Assembly (NCBI RefSeq): GCF_001625215.2
Contig: NC_030389.2
Span: 45,373,454 to 45,437,453 of the forward strand
Source of the DNA: Daucus carota subsp. sativus
Lineage: Eukaryota; Streptophyta; Magnoliopsida; Apiales; Apiaceae
Length of the DNA stretch: 64,000 nt
Direction of reading: 5' to 3'
Shown: positions 23,904 to 36,041 of the stretch, piece after piece
How the letters are laid out: each line of letters opens with the position of its first letter
Numbering within the stretch: position 1 is the first letter of the stretch
The notes under the pieces: generated by a model
Databases searched by the model: none
What the model was told of the DNA's origin: nothing
Seen by the model: the letters and a program-made list of their open reading frames with translations, nothing else
Translations under genes and position numbers: made by a program

Positions 23904-26900
23904 ATGGACCCCATCTCGCGCCCAGCTATTGTCATTGACAACGGAACCGGGTATGTGATCTTTTTGATTTTAAGGTTGAGTTTTGCTGTGTCTGTGATTA
24001 TGAACACCAGATGTTTGATTAAATGTCTCTTTCAAAATTTTCAGGTATACGAAAATGGGGTTTGCGGGTAATGTCGAGCCGTGTTTTGTACAGCCTACTG
24101 TTGTAGCTGTTAATGATTCTTTTGTTAATCAGCCAAGAAGTGCGGTGAAGAATAATAATTGGTTGGCGCAACATAGTGCAGGGGTGATGGCTGATCTTGA
24201 TTTTTTTATTGGCGATGAGGGAATTTCGAGATCAAGATCTAGTAATGCTTATAATCTTAGTTATCCTATTAAGTATGGTCAGGTTGAGAATTGGGATGCG
24301 ATGGAACGGTATTGGCAACAATGTATATTTAATTATTTGCGGTGTGATCCTGAGGATCATTATTTTCTTTTGACCGAGAGTCCGCTTACTGCACCAGAGA
24401 GTCGGGAGTATACAGGGGAAATTATGTTCGAGACGTTTAATGTTCCAGGTCTTTACATTGCGGTGCAGCCTGTGCTGGCTCTAGCAGCAGGATATACTAC
24501 ATCCAAGGTTGGTGTTAATTATACTGTTTGATAGTTATTTAAGATGATCTGTAGTTCAAGGTTTATAATTAAAAAAGATACTTTTTTACAGCAGAATTAA
24601 TTTTACTGTAAGTTCTTATACTATCTAGTGGATTGTGTAGAAGTTCAATAATATCTGGTGCATTATATAGAAAATGGATTATGGACAGAGGATCACTTCA
24701 AATGAAGAGGAGAAAGCTAGTTTATAAACCTTAAATTTTTTACACGAGTAGAAATAAAGATATGATGAATGATGTTCCCAAACGTAAGTGCTCTTCGTGA
24801 TTATATATTAATCAAGTCCCATCTAATTTGCAACTCCATACATTACTTCTTTTACTTTTTCCTTTCTGCGCTATGGTTCTCAAGCTGCAATCATATTTCT
24901 TACACTCTAGAACTTGGAGATTTCATGTGACCGATGAGTTTTTATCAAAAGATGTGACCATCTGTTTAAAGTTAAAACTACTATAGGAAAGAGAAGTTTA
25001 TGTCCCATCCCTTTATGAATTTGATTGCTGGTTTACTGCTTTCAGATGAGTGAGCAGATTTAGATTTTACAGATATGTTTAAAATTACTTGCACAATCTT
25101 TTTTTTGCATATTAATATAAACCTGCACTTTTCAGTGTGAGATGACAGGAGTGGTAGTAGATGTTGGTGAGGGGGCTACCCATGTTGTACCTGTTGCAGA
25201 TGGGTATGTTATTGGTAGCAGCATTAGGTCAATTCCTCTTTCAGGGAAAGATGTAACTTTATTTATCCAGCAACTCATGCGGGTACTTCATCCTAAATTT
25301 CATCCTTGTGTTACTTTCAATATATTTTTGAACCTGTTCAAATATATTTATGAACCTCGAGTAGAGTATAGTAGTATACCTAATTGCAAAGTAATTGAAC
25401 ACCAAGGAGAGTATTGTTCTTGTGTGACTCTCACTTTTATAGTCCTTGCTGAGTATCCGTTTTGACACTCTCTAATGCAGGAAAGAGGGGAACACATTCC
25501 TCCTGAAGATTCTCTTGATGTAGCTCGAAAAGTCAAGGAATCTTATTGCTACACTTGCTCTGATATTGTCAAGGTAACCTTTCTGTAACTCTCTGGCTGA
25601 AGCAAACAAGTACCTATGAATTGGAAGTAGAGATATTTCTTTCATTGTGCACGGGGACTTCATGCGTAATATGTCGAATGGAGTTAAAAGTATTATATTT
25701 TGGCAATGATATCATGAATATTTCTGTGCAAATTGTATAGCCCAAAAGAAGCTGAAACAGAAAACCTGATGTTCTGTCATTACAATCGTATTACTCTAGC
25801 TAATGGGGGTTACTTGTATTCCCTAATGTTCTTCATTCTTGGTATTGAAGCGATTTTCCGGTTGTGCATATTGTAAACCTGTCCTTTCCGATTACTATAA
25901 GACTGCTATATATTTATTTATAAGCTTAAAATTTAATCATGTTTATACTCTAGCTATTGTCTGTGCACTGCATCATTCAGGAATACAAGAAGCATGATAA
26001 GGAACCAGCAAAGTATATCAAGCAATGGAGAGGTATCAAACCTAAGACTGGAGCACCATATACTTGTGATGTTGGATATGAACGATTTCTTGGTCCTGAG
26101 GTCTGCAAATCTTCCCTTCCTTTTTCATACAACTCTTAACATTTCAATCTTGTTTGAAGAAATTGTCGGAACCAAGATCTGATAATCAATGTAGTCATCG
26201 GTTTATTCATCCAAAGCAACTCTTTCATTTCTTGTTTTACAAAACCTTAAGTCTGGATTTTTAATGGACATTGTAATATTTGGGGTTCCTTTAGTTGAGT
26301 TGTAGCTATAGATTTCTGGTACAAGCTGCTTCTGTCATTTCATACCAGAAAAGCCTATGTATGGTACAAAAGTTCTAAGCAAGTTATTTGCATATAAATC
26401 TCTTTGAAATTTGAAGTTATGTTCAATTACTACAGGTTAATCAAGATAAATCTTGAACACAGGTACCTTGAAATGAGAGTTTAAACTAGTTCTACCAATT
26501 TTTTTTGTGGTTGTTGAATCTTATAATGTTTCTTTGATAATAATGTGCTAGTTAGTCAAAAGACCAATCTGAAAGTATGCATTGGAGTTATCATATAAAA
26601 TGTTTAAATTAAAATAATAAAAGCATGTTCTGCCATCATGACATAGGTGCTGATTCATGCTATTATGCCTCAAATAGTCTGATGGTTGTATGACCTATTT
26701 GTGCAGATATTTTTCAGCCCAGAGATATACAGTGGTGAGCTCACTAGCTCCCTACCAGAAGTGATTGATAAGTGTATTCAGTCTACACCAATTGATACAA
26801 GAAGGGCCTTGTATAAGGTAAATTTTTATTAATATATTAGAAAGTTTGTTTTTTTTTTTTTTTTTTAGATGTCGGAAATCAGCTAAAAGTTACAAAGTTT

Positions 26901-28011
26901 GACTTAGAATTTGAAAAGCAGTCATATTTCATTGCTTTATGGGTGATTATCAACTATTTTATTGGAGATATCCATCATAAGTTTTTCCCCCATTAATTAT
27001 TGATTGCACGAATAATCAAACAGATTTCCAGGTTTCACTGATGGTCTCCAATTATCATGTAGTTTATGCACATTTTTTAGCACATGATTTTTGTTTTTAT
27101 TTCAGAATATAGTATTGTCTGGAGGATCAACCATGTTTAAAGATTTTCACCGAAGATTGCAAAGGGATGTAAAAAAGTTAGTGGATGCTCGAGTTCTTGC
27201 ATCTGATGCTCTGGGAATTGGAGGAATCAAAGTAAGTTGTTTCTCGTATATTTCTGTGATTTTATTGTATATATAGTACGTCTTTGAATGACGATTTATT
27301 CTTTTTTCACCAGGCAAAACCAGTGGAAGTCAATGTGGTTAGTCATCCTATTCAAAGATGTGCAGTCTGGTTTGGAGGCTCTGTACTTGCTTCAACACCT
27401 GAATTTTTTCAGGTATGTTCTCTAAAAGTCTACTTGGGGAGATCATGGTACATGCTAACCACAATTTTTTATTCATCTCACTTTTATTTTCCGTTAAATT
27501 ACAACTAATATATCATATATGCATATGTATATATGTGTGTGTGTTTGAAGTTTGAGCTGATTAAAACTGCCACATATCTGTTTATGTATGTGTAGCTCTG
27601 TATATATGCTAAGTCGGCATATATATGTATGTATATCGAATGGAAAATAAAAGAGGTGTTCATGATTAATATATCTGTTTTCTAATTAATGTCCATTTAT
27701 ATAGAAATGTTGGGCTTTTGTTGAGAAAAACAACACATGAGATGTGTATATTATTAATTTATCCAGTAGTCCACTGACGTGACAACCATGCTTGTTAGTG
27801 TCTTGTGCTTTACTTGTAGATTACCTGCTTAAAAATTTAAGGAGAAAAATATAAATGCATCATATTATAAAGCTATCAAGAATAAATTAGCAAAAGGACT
27901 ATGAAGAATAGCTTTCTTTATAGAAAGTATTAAATTTTCACCTTTGTTAACTCAGCACTAAAGTAACTTAAATAGTTCATTTGCCATTTTGGGTCGATTG
28001 GATGTTGGCTT

Positions 28012-28042
<31 letters not shown>

Positions 28043-28831
28043 GTGGTGGTTAAAAATTACATTAAATTCACGCAAAGTAGTATAATATCTATTCCATCCC
28101 ATCAAATTTATTTAATTGGACCAAACATAGCAGAAGAAGCATGACAAAAGTTTAGATTATAAAAACTTACTGGTTTGTTTTTGACCTGCTGCCCCATTAC
28201 CAATTAGGGTGGGCTCATTTGTGTTTTGCCAGCTTAAATGCATAACCCATCCGTTACATGAGCAGAAATTGTTTCAAAACTTTGCTATATATAGTCTCAA
28301 TATGAATATTCCCTACATCACACTTTTAGATGAGCTCTACTGGCTTAATCACGGTAAGTTGGTGATTTCTCTTGGATTGACCTGATTGATAGCCATTGTC
28401 TATTATATCAATGTAGTAATATCGTTAGTCAACTGTCACTTATTTTTAGGAAGAACTATTTATGCATTCATAACCCTGATTATTAAAGCTTAGAGCAGCA
28501 CTTGGACCTTGTTAGCCATCTTTAAATGGACGTGGGAACATTTACACTAGCAAGAAATTTTGTTGGTGATGTGGATCTAATAAAGCTGGAAAACTTGTTA
28601 CATTGATATCAGTAGTTCTGAATTTATTATAGACCAGCAAATTAGTAGTAGTCCCATATGAACAATTATTGGGCACGAGGTGAATGTGAATTTTTTTGGC
28701 TGACCGCCCACTGTAAATTCTGATCATTACCTGCTTATCAGGCTTGTCATACAAAAGCAGAGTACGAGGAACATGGGGCAAGCATATGTCGAACTAATCC
28801 TGTATTCAAGGGAATGTATCTCTACCGATAG
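23904..28831 (+). CDS. ARP3: Actin-related protein 3 (ARP2/3 complex)
   Basis: Nine exons: 23904-23950, 24045-24507, 25136-25282, 25481-25573, 25981-26100, 26707-26817, 27106-27231, 27314-27412 and 28742-28831. Phases close to 431 residues, close to other plant ARP3 proteins. ARP3 pairs with ARP2 in the seven-subunit ARP2/3 complex that nucleates branched actin; plant mutants have distorted trichomes. The actin fold is evident: phosphate-1 loop [15 protein letters not shown], phosphate-2 loop [19 protein letters not shown], the adenosine-site segment [13 protein letters not shown], and the late [17 protein letters not shown]3-specific sequence includes [20 protein letters not shown] and the C-terminus [11 protein letters not shown]. 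The last intron (27413-28741) is long and contains a T12/G22 homopolymer tract. Confidence 0.95.
28009..28043. repeat. T12-G22 homopolymer tract in ARP3 intron 8
   Basis: A run of about 12 T is followed directly by 22 consecutive G, then TGGTGG. Such G runs are rare in plant introns, and read lengths over them are unreliable. Confidence 0.9.
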
Positions 28832-29530
28832 AAAGACTCATTTAAGCTGATAGTTCTGAAAGCATCTGTAGTTTGTGTTGTTACACATCAAATGGCTAAT
28901 TGTTTCAAGCAACTACCGGAGAAAGATAGCTCTATTTGGCTATCAAGTAAATATACAGGATAGCCCTCAGGAGGTGGTATACATTTTTTGTTCTGACTCG
29001 TTTAATTCTTTTCTTGCATTCTTTTGGTAGCAAGCAGATGCCGTTGGAGCCGGCCATGATATACAATGCCTTTGCTGTAGGCAGATCCTACTTGCGACTT
29101 CAGCTAAGAAATGAGTGGCAGTTAGTTTTCTGCATAGTTTAATCTTTTATATTCTTTTCATTGTGATTATTTAATCATAGTTTCAGCTTAGTTTTATCAT
29201 CATAGTGTCAGCTTAGTTTTTATTTCATAGTGATTCAACTGTTGATACAGCATTGTAGTGGCAATTGGATTTTCTGGATACTTGAAACTTGATAAAGGAA
29301 ATTTCTTTTGCTCTTGCTTGTAAATGTTGTTCACTCTCTATCCACTATCCAGCAGTATTTTAGTTATTGTGATTCATACCAATAAACATTTGAATTCGAA
29401 CATGAATCATATTTATTTTAATAATTCGAATCACAATCCAAATATATAAAACTATTATAATTATTTTTATTCGAATCATAAACCTTTTTATGTCTCTTTC
29501 TACAATTTGTTCTATAGATTTCAAATATAA
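28832..29530. other. ARP3 3' flank
   Basis: Presumed 3' UTR and spacer. A short open stretch at about 29030-29120 has no family resemblance. No other feature was seen. Confidence 0.4.
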
Positions 29531-29537
29531 CAATTAA

Positions 29538-29562
29538 CTAGCATTTTACCCGTGCTACGCAC
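29538..29562 (-). mobile_element. Second Helitron-like 3' terminus
   Basis: On the minus strand a hairpin GTGC-GTA-GCAC is followed by GGGTAAAATG, then CTAG and T. This is the same arrangement as at 6025-6050 and the usual Helitron 3' layout. The element body would extend to the right on the plus map into the repeat cluster. No 5' end was found. Confidence 0.5.
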
Positions 29563-29959
29563 CGAATGGTTATTTTTATAAAATAAAAATAAGTTTGTAT
29601 ACTTACAAATTCAAGTACATATTGTTTTATCATTTATATAATTTTATTACATAATATAGGTATAAATTTTTAAGAAAAATGATATTATTTCTTAAATACT
29701 CTGCTCAACACCCTCATATTATATGAAATGAAATAATCATATTTTCTTTTCAATCAAATATTATATAAGGATCGACTATCGTTTAGAGATCATGGAATGC
29801 GAATGCAATCCCTGCTCCCGGTTTCGGATCCAAAATCTGAATTATCTCAATTTCATACTGAATCCTGAATTTGCACCGATGTTGATCTAAACTAATTTGT
29901 TTTTATAATATGAGATATTGAAAACTAATATGAGAATAAAAAATGTACATATAAAATTA

Positions 29960-30549
29960 TATTATCGTCAACAATTATGTAATATTTATGTATGAATTTT
30001 TTTATAGTATATATGAGGATTGGGGAGGCAGTTAGTAAACAGGGAAGGGAGCTGGGCGAGTAATTTGAGGGCCATAAATTTTTTCAATTTTCCGTATTAA
30101 ATAAAGTAATGTCAGATTAAGGTCGATCGGGTCGGGTGGATGCATCCCCTGATATCAGTCATTATTATTATAATATATAATTTAATTAATTTGTACGCAA
30201 AAATTCATTTATATCCGCATGATTAGTTTTCGTTGCCATAGTTTAGAAAATTTGTATGCACTTATCTTATTTACGAAGTAATATAAATTATTAAATTCAA
30301 TGGAGCATGCCTTAAAGGTATAAATTTGTAACAAAATCACTCATGTAAATAAGATTTTATGAATTTAAGAAGATAAATATATTTTATTTTTATATCTATT
30401 TTAATCACGAACATAATGAAAATTTTGTCCTAATAAATTGTAAAGTCATTGTGAGATTTCTTTATTGGTCGTTCTGTATGTTAACTTGTGTTTATTTTAT
30501 ATTATTTTTCTCATTATAATTATAAATTTACACTTATAAAAACGATGTT
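29960..30549. repeat. Dispersed repeat, copy A
   Basis: This block is similar to 31440-31975 along its length. Shared landmarks are GTAATATTTATGTAT, GGGCGAGTAATTT, AATAAAGTAATGT, TTAAGGTCGATCGG and AAAAACGATGTTTATATT, all in the same order and orientation. No coding frame is conserved. Copy A is interrupted at its right side by the insertion at 30559-31090 and then resumes. Confidence 0.8.
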
Positions 30550-30558
30550 TATATTAGA

Positions 30559-31090
30559 GGGTGAGTATCCAATATAACTCATTTTCTGCGCATATTGTCC
30601 ATAATGATCACCCACACTAAAATGGACCAAAATAACCACAAAGAGTCGCATTCTCTGAATGCGAATACTGAGTGCGGATCTAGTTAATGCGCATGCTTTG
30701 GCTGATTTTGTGCATGAGCATCAATCGTGTGTGAGGATTAGACTAAATTTTGAATCTGCTTGCAAGTTACGCATATATAGTATGCGTGACCAACAAACAC
30801 GCATAGTCAGAATGCGTGTCATTTTTTTTTGTTCGCTTTTGAAAACACATATATGATCATACATACAGCATCACGGAGTCCAAAGCTATTTTGGATATGA
30901 AGAAATATGCATGGGTTGTCTTTATTTGGATCAGAAGTACCCCGTAGTGGTTAAATCACTTGATTCATATACGCGCATCCTTTGAATGCGCCACTGATTG
31001 GTTAAAAGAGGCATCAAAAAGGCATCAAACTCGACGTTTGTTATTTTGGGCATGCATTACATAAATATTAGTTATTTAGGGCATTTTCAC
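30559..31090. mobile_element. Mutator-like non-autonomous insertion with 9-bp target duplication
   Basis: TATATTAGA occurs immediately left (30550-30558) and immediately right (31091-31099) of this 532-bp segment. The related copy B (31968-31980) runs straight through the equivalent point, reading GTTTATATTGGCTAAG, so it serves as a near-empty site. A 9-bp target duplication is characteristic of Mutator-like elements. The ends (GGGTGAGTATCC left; GTGAAAATGCCC on the right, inverted) are only weakly alike. The interior contains several TGAATGCG-type motifs and one short open frame without family resemblance. Confidence 0.75.
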
Positions 31091-31099
31091 TATATTAGA

Positions 31100-31435
31100 T
31101 GAGTATGAATTTAATTTTATAAAATATGAAATATTTAATTTTATATCATATAATACTCAAAAGACCATGTATATCATGTAATACATGTTAATATTTTAAC
31201 CACCGCAATAAATTAGAAATATTGTTTAGTCATATAAAAATTTATGGTGGAATCGTATAAAATTATTTTAACCACCGCAACAAATTATAAATATTTTATA
31301 TTTAATTTTATATTATATAATACTCAAAAAACCATGTATGTCACGTAATACATGTTAATATTTTAACCACCGCAACAAATTAGAAATATTGTTTAGTCAT
31401 ATGAAAATTTATGGGTGGACTTGTATAAAATTATT
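31100..31435. repeat. Tandem duplication of the copy A right part
   Basis: A block of about 130-170 bp containing TATAATACTCAAAA(G/A)ACCATGTAT, TAATACATGTTAATATTTTAACCACCGCAA and GAAATATTGTTTAGTCATAT appears twice (from about 31130 and 31300). A third, shorter copy is found near 32010-32090. A (T/A)TTTTAACCACCGCAACAAATTA motif marks each junction. Confidence 0.8.
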
Positions 31436-31439
31436 TTAA

Positions 31440-31975
31440 TTTTAACAATATTGTAATATTTATGTATAAATTTTTTATAATATATATATGAGAACTGGGG
31501 AGCCAGTTAGTGAATGGGGACGCGAGCGGGCGAGTAATTTCAAGGTCATAATGTTTTTTAATTTCCTCTATTGAATAAAGTAATGTTGGGTTAAGGTCGA
31601 TCGGATCGGGTGGAACATGCCTAATATCAGTCGTTATTATTATATTATATAATTTAATTGATTTATACGCATATTCATTTAATTTGCATAATTGTCATTA
31701 TAGCCATATTTCTGATAATTTGTATGCACTTAACATATTTATGAAATAATAAAAATTATTAAATTCAATCGAGTATACCGTAAAAGTGTATATCTTGTAA
31801 AAATTCACTTATGTCAATAAATTTTATGGATTGTGAGGTTTATGAAAACTGGTCATTCTGGATGCTAACTTGTATTTATCCTATATTATAATACCTGAGT
31901 CTACCCAAGTATGCAGTTAACCAATCACATTATAATTATATATTTATAATTATAAAAACGATGTTTATATTGGCT
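31440..31975. repeat. Dispersed repeat, copy B
   Basis: Second copy of the 29960-30549 repeat. Relative to copy A it carries an extra ~38 bp at about 31891-31928 (ATACCTGAGTCTACCCAAG...), which is one end of the inverted repeat described at 31876-33363. Confidence 0.8.
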
Positions 31976-33363
31976 AAGTGTGAATTTAATTTTCTAAAAT
32001 AGTAAATATATAATTTTATATATCATATAATACTCGAAAGACCATGCACGTCATGTAACATGTTAATATTTTATCCACCGCAACATAAGGAAACTGTTTT
32101 TCTTTGCCATCGAGTAAATAAAAAACTCGTTCTAATCTGTAGGGTGTGGAGACTCGTATAATTTTAAAAAAGATTTATCAAATTGATCTAAACATATAAT
32201 TATTGATTATTCATATAAAAAAAATTTAAGGATGGACTCTGATTTGTTCTAAAATTATCTAAAGTTAACGGATGAATATCATTGGCCTAAAATAAGGAAT
32301 GATATATTGGTACTAAATTAATTCCTCTTTTTTTTATTGGTTAACATCCTAAATAATTTATTTTTTCATAAATTGAATTGAATTGAATTAAATTACTTAA
32401 AGTAAATCTCAAATTCTATTATTATCTAATTAGATTATTTTTAATTAGATAATGAAAAGGAGTCTAATTAGTTTAGTTATAATCAGATAATGAAAAGGAG
32501 CTGATTAATTATATTGTATAATAAAAAATTGTATTGACTAACTCATGATTAACTTGTATGTGGTTAATATTTTGGATAAAATTTAATAGAAGAAAAGTTG
32601 GATGATGAATAATATTACTGCTAAAATAATTCTTTTTTTTTCTGATTGGTTAACTGCATAAGGTGGTTGAAAGAAAGTTGAAGAATTAATATGATTGGTC
32701 TAAAATTTAGGAATGGCATCTGATCAGTCCTAAAATAATTCTTCATTTTAATTGGTTAACTGCATTTGAGGATGGACTCTGATTTGTTTTAAAATTATCT
32801 AAAGTTAACGGATAAATATTATTGGCCTAAAATAAGGAATGATATATTGGTACTAAATTAATTCCTCTTTTTTTATTGGTTAACATCCTAAAATAATTTA
32901 TTTTTTCATAAATTGAATTGAATTAAATTAAATTACTTAAAGTAAATCTCAAATTCTATTATTATCTAATTAGATTATTTTTAATTAGATAATGAAAAGG
33001 AGTCTAATTAGTTGAGTTATAATCAGATAATGAAAAGGAGTTGATTAATTATATTGTATAATAAATAATATTAGTGCTAAAATAATTCTTTTTTTTCTGA
33101 TTGGTTAACTGCATAAGGTGGTTGAAAGAAAGTTGAAGAATGAATATGATTGGTCTAAAATTTAGGAATGACTTCTGATTGGTCCTAAAATAATTCCTAT
33201 TTTCTGATTGGTTAACTGTATATAGTGGTAGAAGGAAAGTTGGAGAATCAATATGATTGGTCTGAAATTTAGGAATGACTTCTGATTGGTCCTAAAATAA
33301 TTCCTCTTTTCTGATTGGTTAACTGCATACCTGGGTAGACTCAGGTATTATAATATAGGATAA
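31876..33363. mobile_element. Composite repeat bounded by ~50-bp inverted ends
   Basis: The left end (31876-31926: TTATCCTATATTATAATACC...TGCAGTTAACCAATCA) is matched almost base for base in inverse at the right end (33312-33363). Inside are a direct duplication (units from 32231 and 32771, offset 540 bp, first 295 bp nearly identical) and five occurrences of (C)TGATTGGTTAACTGCAT-like sequence (about 32646, 32750, 33097, 33206, 33311) spaced mostly 104-109 bp. These internal copies are the inner part of the terminal repeat. No transposase frame is present. The element class is unresolved. Confidence 0.65.
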
Positions 33364-34866
33364 CATAATTAAAATCCATTTATTAAAAAAGTGCAAGTGT
33401 AATTAAAATTTATAAAAATAAATAAATTACATTGTTATATACGAAAATAATAATAAAAATTAAATAAATAATATAAATTAGCATTTTATTTTGAGGTTTT
33501 CTCACAGATACCCAAGTCTAGAAAGTTTTTTGCAAAAACACAGTAATTTTCTAAAAAAATTACAGAAATACATTTTTTGAAATAAAAATTGCAAATATGC
33601 CATTTTTTATTTTTTATTTTTGTTTTACAAAAATACGAAAGTTGCATTTGCGACCGCACATCCAAATAGTATAAGTTAGGCATCTTCAGGGTTATAATCG
33701 TTAGCTAAATGTGACCTGTAAGACATTATGTAAACTCAGGCTCTTAATAAGAGTTTTTTCAAAATGTTAAAAGATGGTTATTATGATTGTAAAACGTATT
33801 TGCTCCTACATATTTCTTACAGATCTGTAGAGGTTCGACAAATTTAGCCATCGATAGAAGGTTGACTAAAATTATAGACAACGGCTGGTATAGTTGGAGT
33901 ATGAGTTTTTTTTTTTTTTTAGTATGACAACTCATCTTTTAGTTAAAGGCTTCCAATGGTGGGAGATGCTCTTATATACGTAACCACAATTGTAACTTTA
34001 AAAAAAACCGTTGAAAGTATTTTTCAATTAAAAACAATCACAAATACAACTTAAAGTAGTATTCCATAAGACCAATTAACATAGACATAGTTGAATGTGG
34101 ATAAAGACCGGAGTACTTGCGAATTTCACATAACTCTCCACAACTCATTTCGTAATTTCTAACATATATACAACATTTTAATATCGAAAGTGTACTCACG
34201 GTCAAGAAACTAAGGATGGTGGTTAACTCGCAACGACAAAACTTAAGTCTAGTGATCAATTTTCGACAATAGAGCAGATTTCTAATCATTAGCCTATGTC
34301 TATTGTAGAGAAAGATGTAATTCGATACTTATGCATACTTTATAACATATGAAAGTTGTATTTAGTTAATTTTAGTCGAAAGATATATTCACAGTTATTT
34401 TCAGAAGATGGTAAACTTATAAAAAAGCAGTATTTTTTTTATAAATACCCTTGTTTACGAATAAAAAAAAATTAAAAATAAGAGTTTGAGGAAAAGATGT
34501 TTGTCTCTCTGATAATTTTTTTAAAACAAACTCAAAAGTGAATATAAGACAATTTTTATGATATGAAGTTTATATTATCTGAGATTTAATTCGTTAACAA
34601 AATAATTTATTTCAGCATGAATAAAAAAAAGTAACATTTTTGTAAAAATTATAATTTCACAATCAATTATTGACAAACTTCGTTCTTGAATGACTTTCAA
34701 AACATACATGTGTGTGTGTATATTATTTTAATACACACCAAATTAGCATACAAACTAAAAGTAGTCTACGACTAATTTTTAATCACTAATTTTAACTACA
34801 AAAATCACTCGTTTGTACATTACAAATCACTATCTTATATATAATGTATCTCTCGAATATAAATAT

Positions 34867-34870
<4 letters not shown>
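33364..34870. other. AT-rich spacer, no gene recognised
   Basis: Low-complexity AT-rich sequence with short open frames lacking family features. Probably decayed repeats. Confidence 0.4.

Positions 34871-34872
<2 letters not shown>

Positions 34873-34903
<31 letters not shown>
34873..34903. repeat. (AT)n microsatellite
   Basis: An uninterrupted TA dinucleotide run of about 15 units directly abuts the left end of the MITE at 34904. Confidence 0.9.
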
Positions 34904-34905
<2 letters not shown>

Positions 34906-35262
34906 CACTTGCTCAAATGAGAACTTTCTTAAAATAAGAACCGTGAGAACTTTTCTAATTTATCAATATCTCATTCATTTGAAGGGCCCCGCCAGGGGCA
35001 CCTTCACAAAAAATGTATATAATTAAGGTCTCCACCTAGCTAGCCGAAAAAAAAATAAAAATTCACTGATGACGTGGCAGTGGACTTTTTTTTTGAATTT
35101 TTTTTTGAATTTTTTTTTTTTGACTAGTTAGGGAGAGACTAGTTTTATATACACTTTTTATATTGGGTACCCACTTGTTTGATGTTTAGATTAGTCAAAA
35201 TATGATAAATTAAAAAAGTTCTCATGGTTCTCATTTTAAGAAGTTCTCACTGGAGTAACCCT
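34904..35262. mobile_element. MITE with TGAGAACTT inverted ends
   Basis: The left end contains TGAGAACTTTCTTAAAATAA and GTGAGAACTTTTCTAATTTAT. The right end has the same order in inverse (AAATTAAAAAAGTTCTC, CATTTTAAGAAGTTCTCA). Inverted similarity covers about 55-60 bp. The 359-bp element has no coding capacity and is inserted next to an (AT)n tract, so its target duplication cannot be read. Confidence 0.8.
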
Positions 35263-35800
35263 CTCTCTCTATATATATAATTTATATGATGATCAATTGA
35301 TCATCTTCACTTATACTGCAAAAATTGACCTCCTGCAACCATTATTGACACTTTTTATAACATGCCACCATCGTCCGTCATTCATAACAGTTACCGCTAA
35401 TGGCGATGCAAAATGATATTGTCATTGACTGTATGTCGGTAAAAATTACGAAATATGTTGAAAAGAATAAATGTTATAAAAGGGATTTAGAGATCAAATT
35501 ATATATACTCAACATGAGTGATTCTAGTTTAATATTTACATAAAAAGAAACATTACCGCTTATCTTTTTGAATAATATGTATATAAATTGGAATAACACT
35601 AAAGTTAACGTGATATGATATCAGTTACAAGTTTTCTAAAAATATTGCAACAATATGTTTGAATTAATATTAATTTCCCTCCAAAAGTTTTCATTCAAAT
35701 TCAAATGAAATTCATTTCCCACTGTCGTTTTTGCTTATAAATCATGCGTGGTCAAAAATTTATGTAAACAACATAAAAAGCAGTCTTCATTGAGTCTTTA
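35263..35800. other. AT-rich spacer
   Basis: No gene, repeat family or RNA was recognised. Confidence 0.4.
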
Positions 35801-36041
35801 TTGACGATAATGACTACGCGTCACAATTTCGATTTAAACATCCCGTATAGCCACAATTTCGATTTGAACAGCCCTTTCAGTTTTGAAGACGATACACAAA
35901 ATTCAGATTCTAATATTCCAACAGGTACAATCGATACTGAAGCGACAACAAAAGATGCCTTGATAAATACAAGTCAAAGCGATTTCAGTCACAAAAATGG
36001 GAGAGAAACGGAGAAAAGCGAATCTGGATTTGAGAATAAAG
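35801..36041 (+). CDS. Candidate first exon of an unidentified protein
   Basis: An ATG opens about 80 codons of balanced composition in an AT-rich surrounding, ending at a possible donor (AAAG then GTATGT at 36042). The peptide begins with a doubled motif, HNFDLNIPY and HNFDLNSPF, followed by a Ser/Asp/Thr-rich, polar segment ending in ESGFENKG. I do not recognise the family. FDLN(x)P resembles, but does not match, DLNxxP repression motifs and the N-termini of some transposase-derived FAR1-type proteins. No second exon was found before the next gene. It may be a gene fragment or chance. Confidence 0.3.

Noticed and set aside
29960..31975. Copies A and B as the two LTRs of a retrotransposon
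   Set aside because: No TG...CA ends, no primer-binding site or polypurine tract, and no gag/pol sequence between them.
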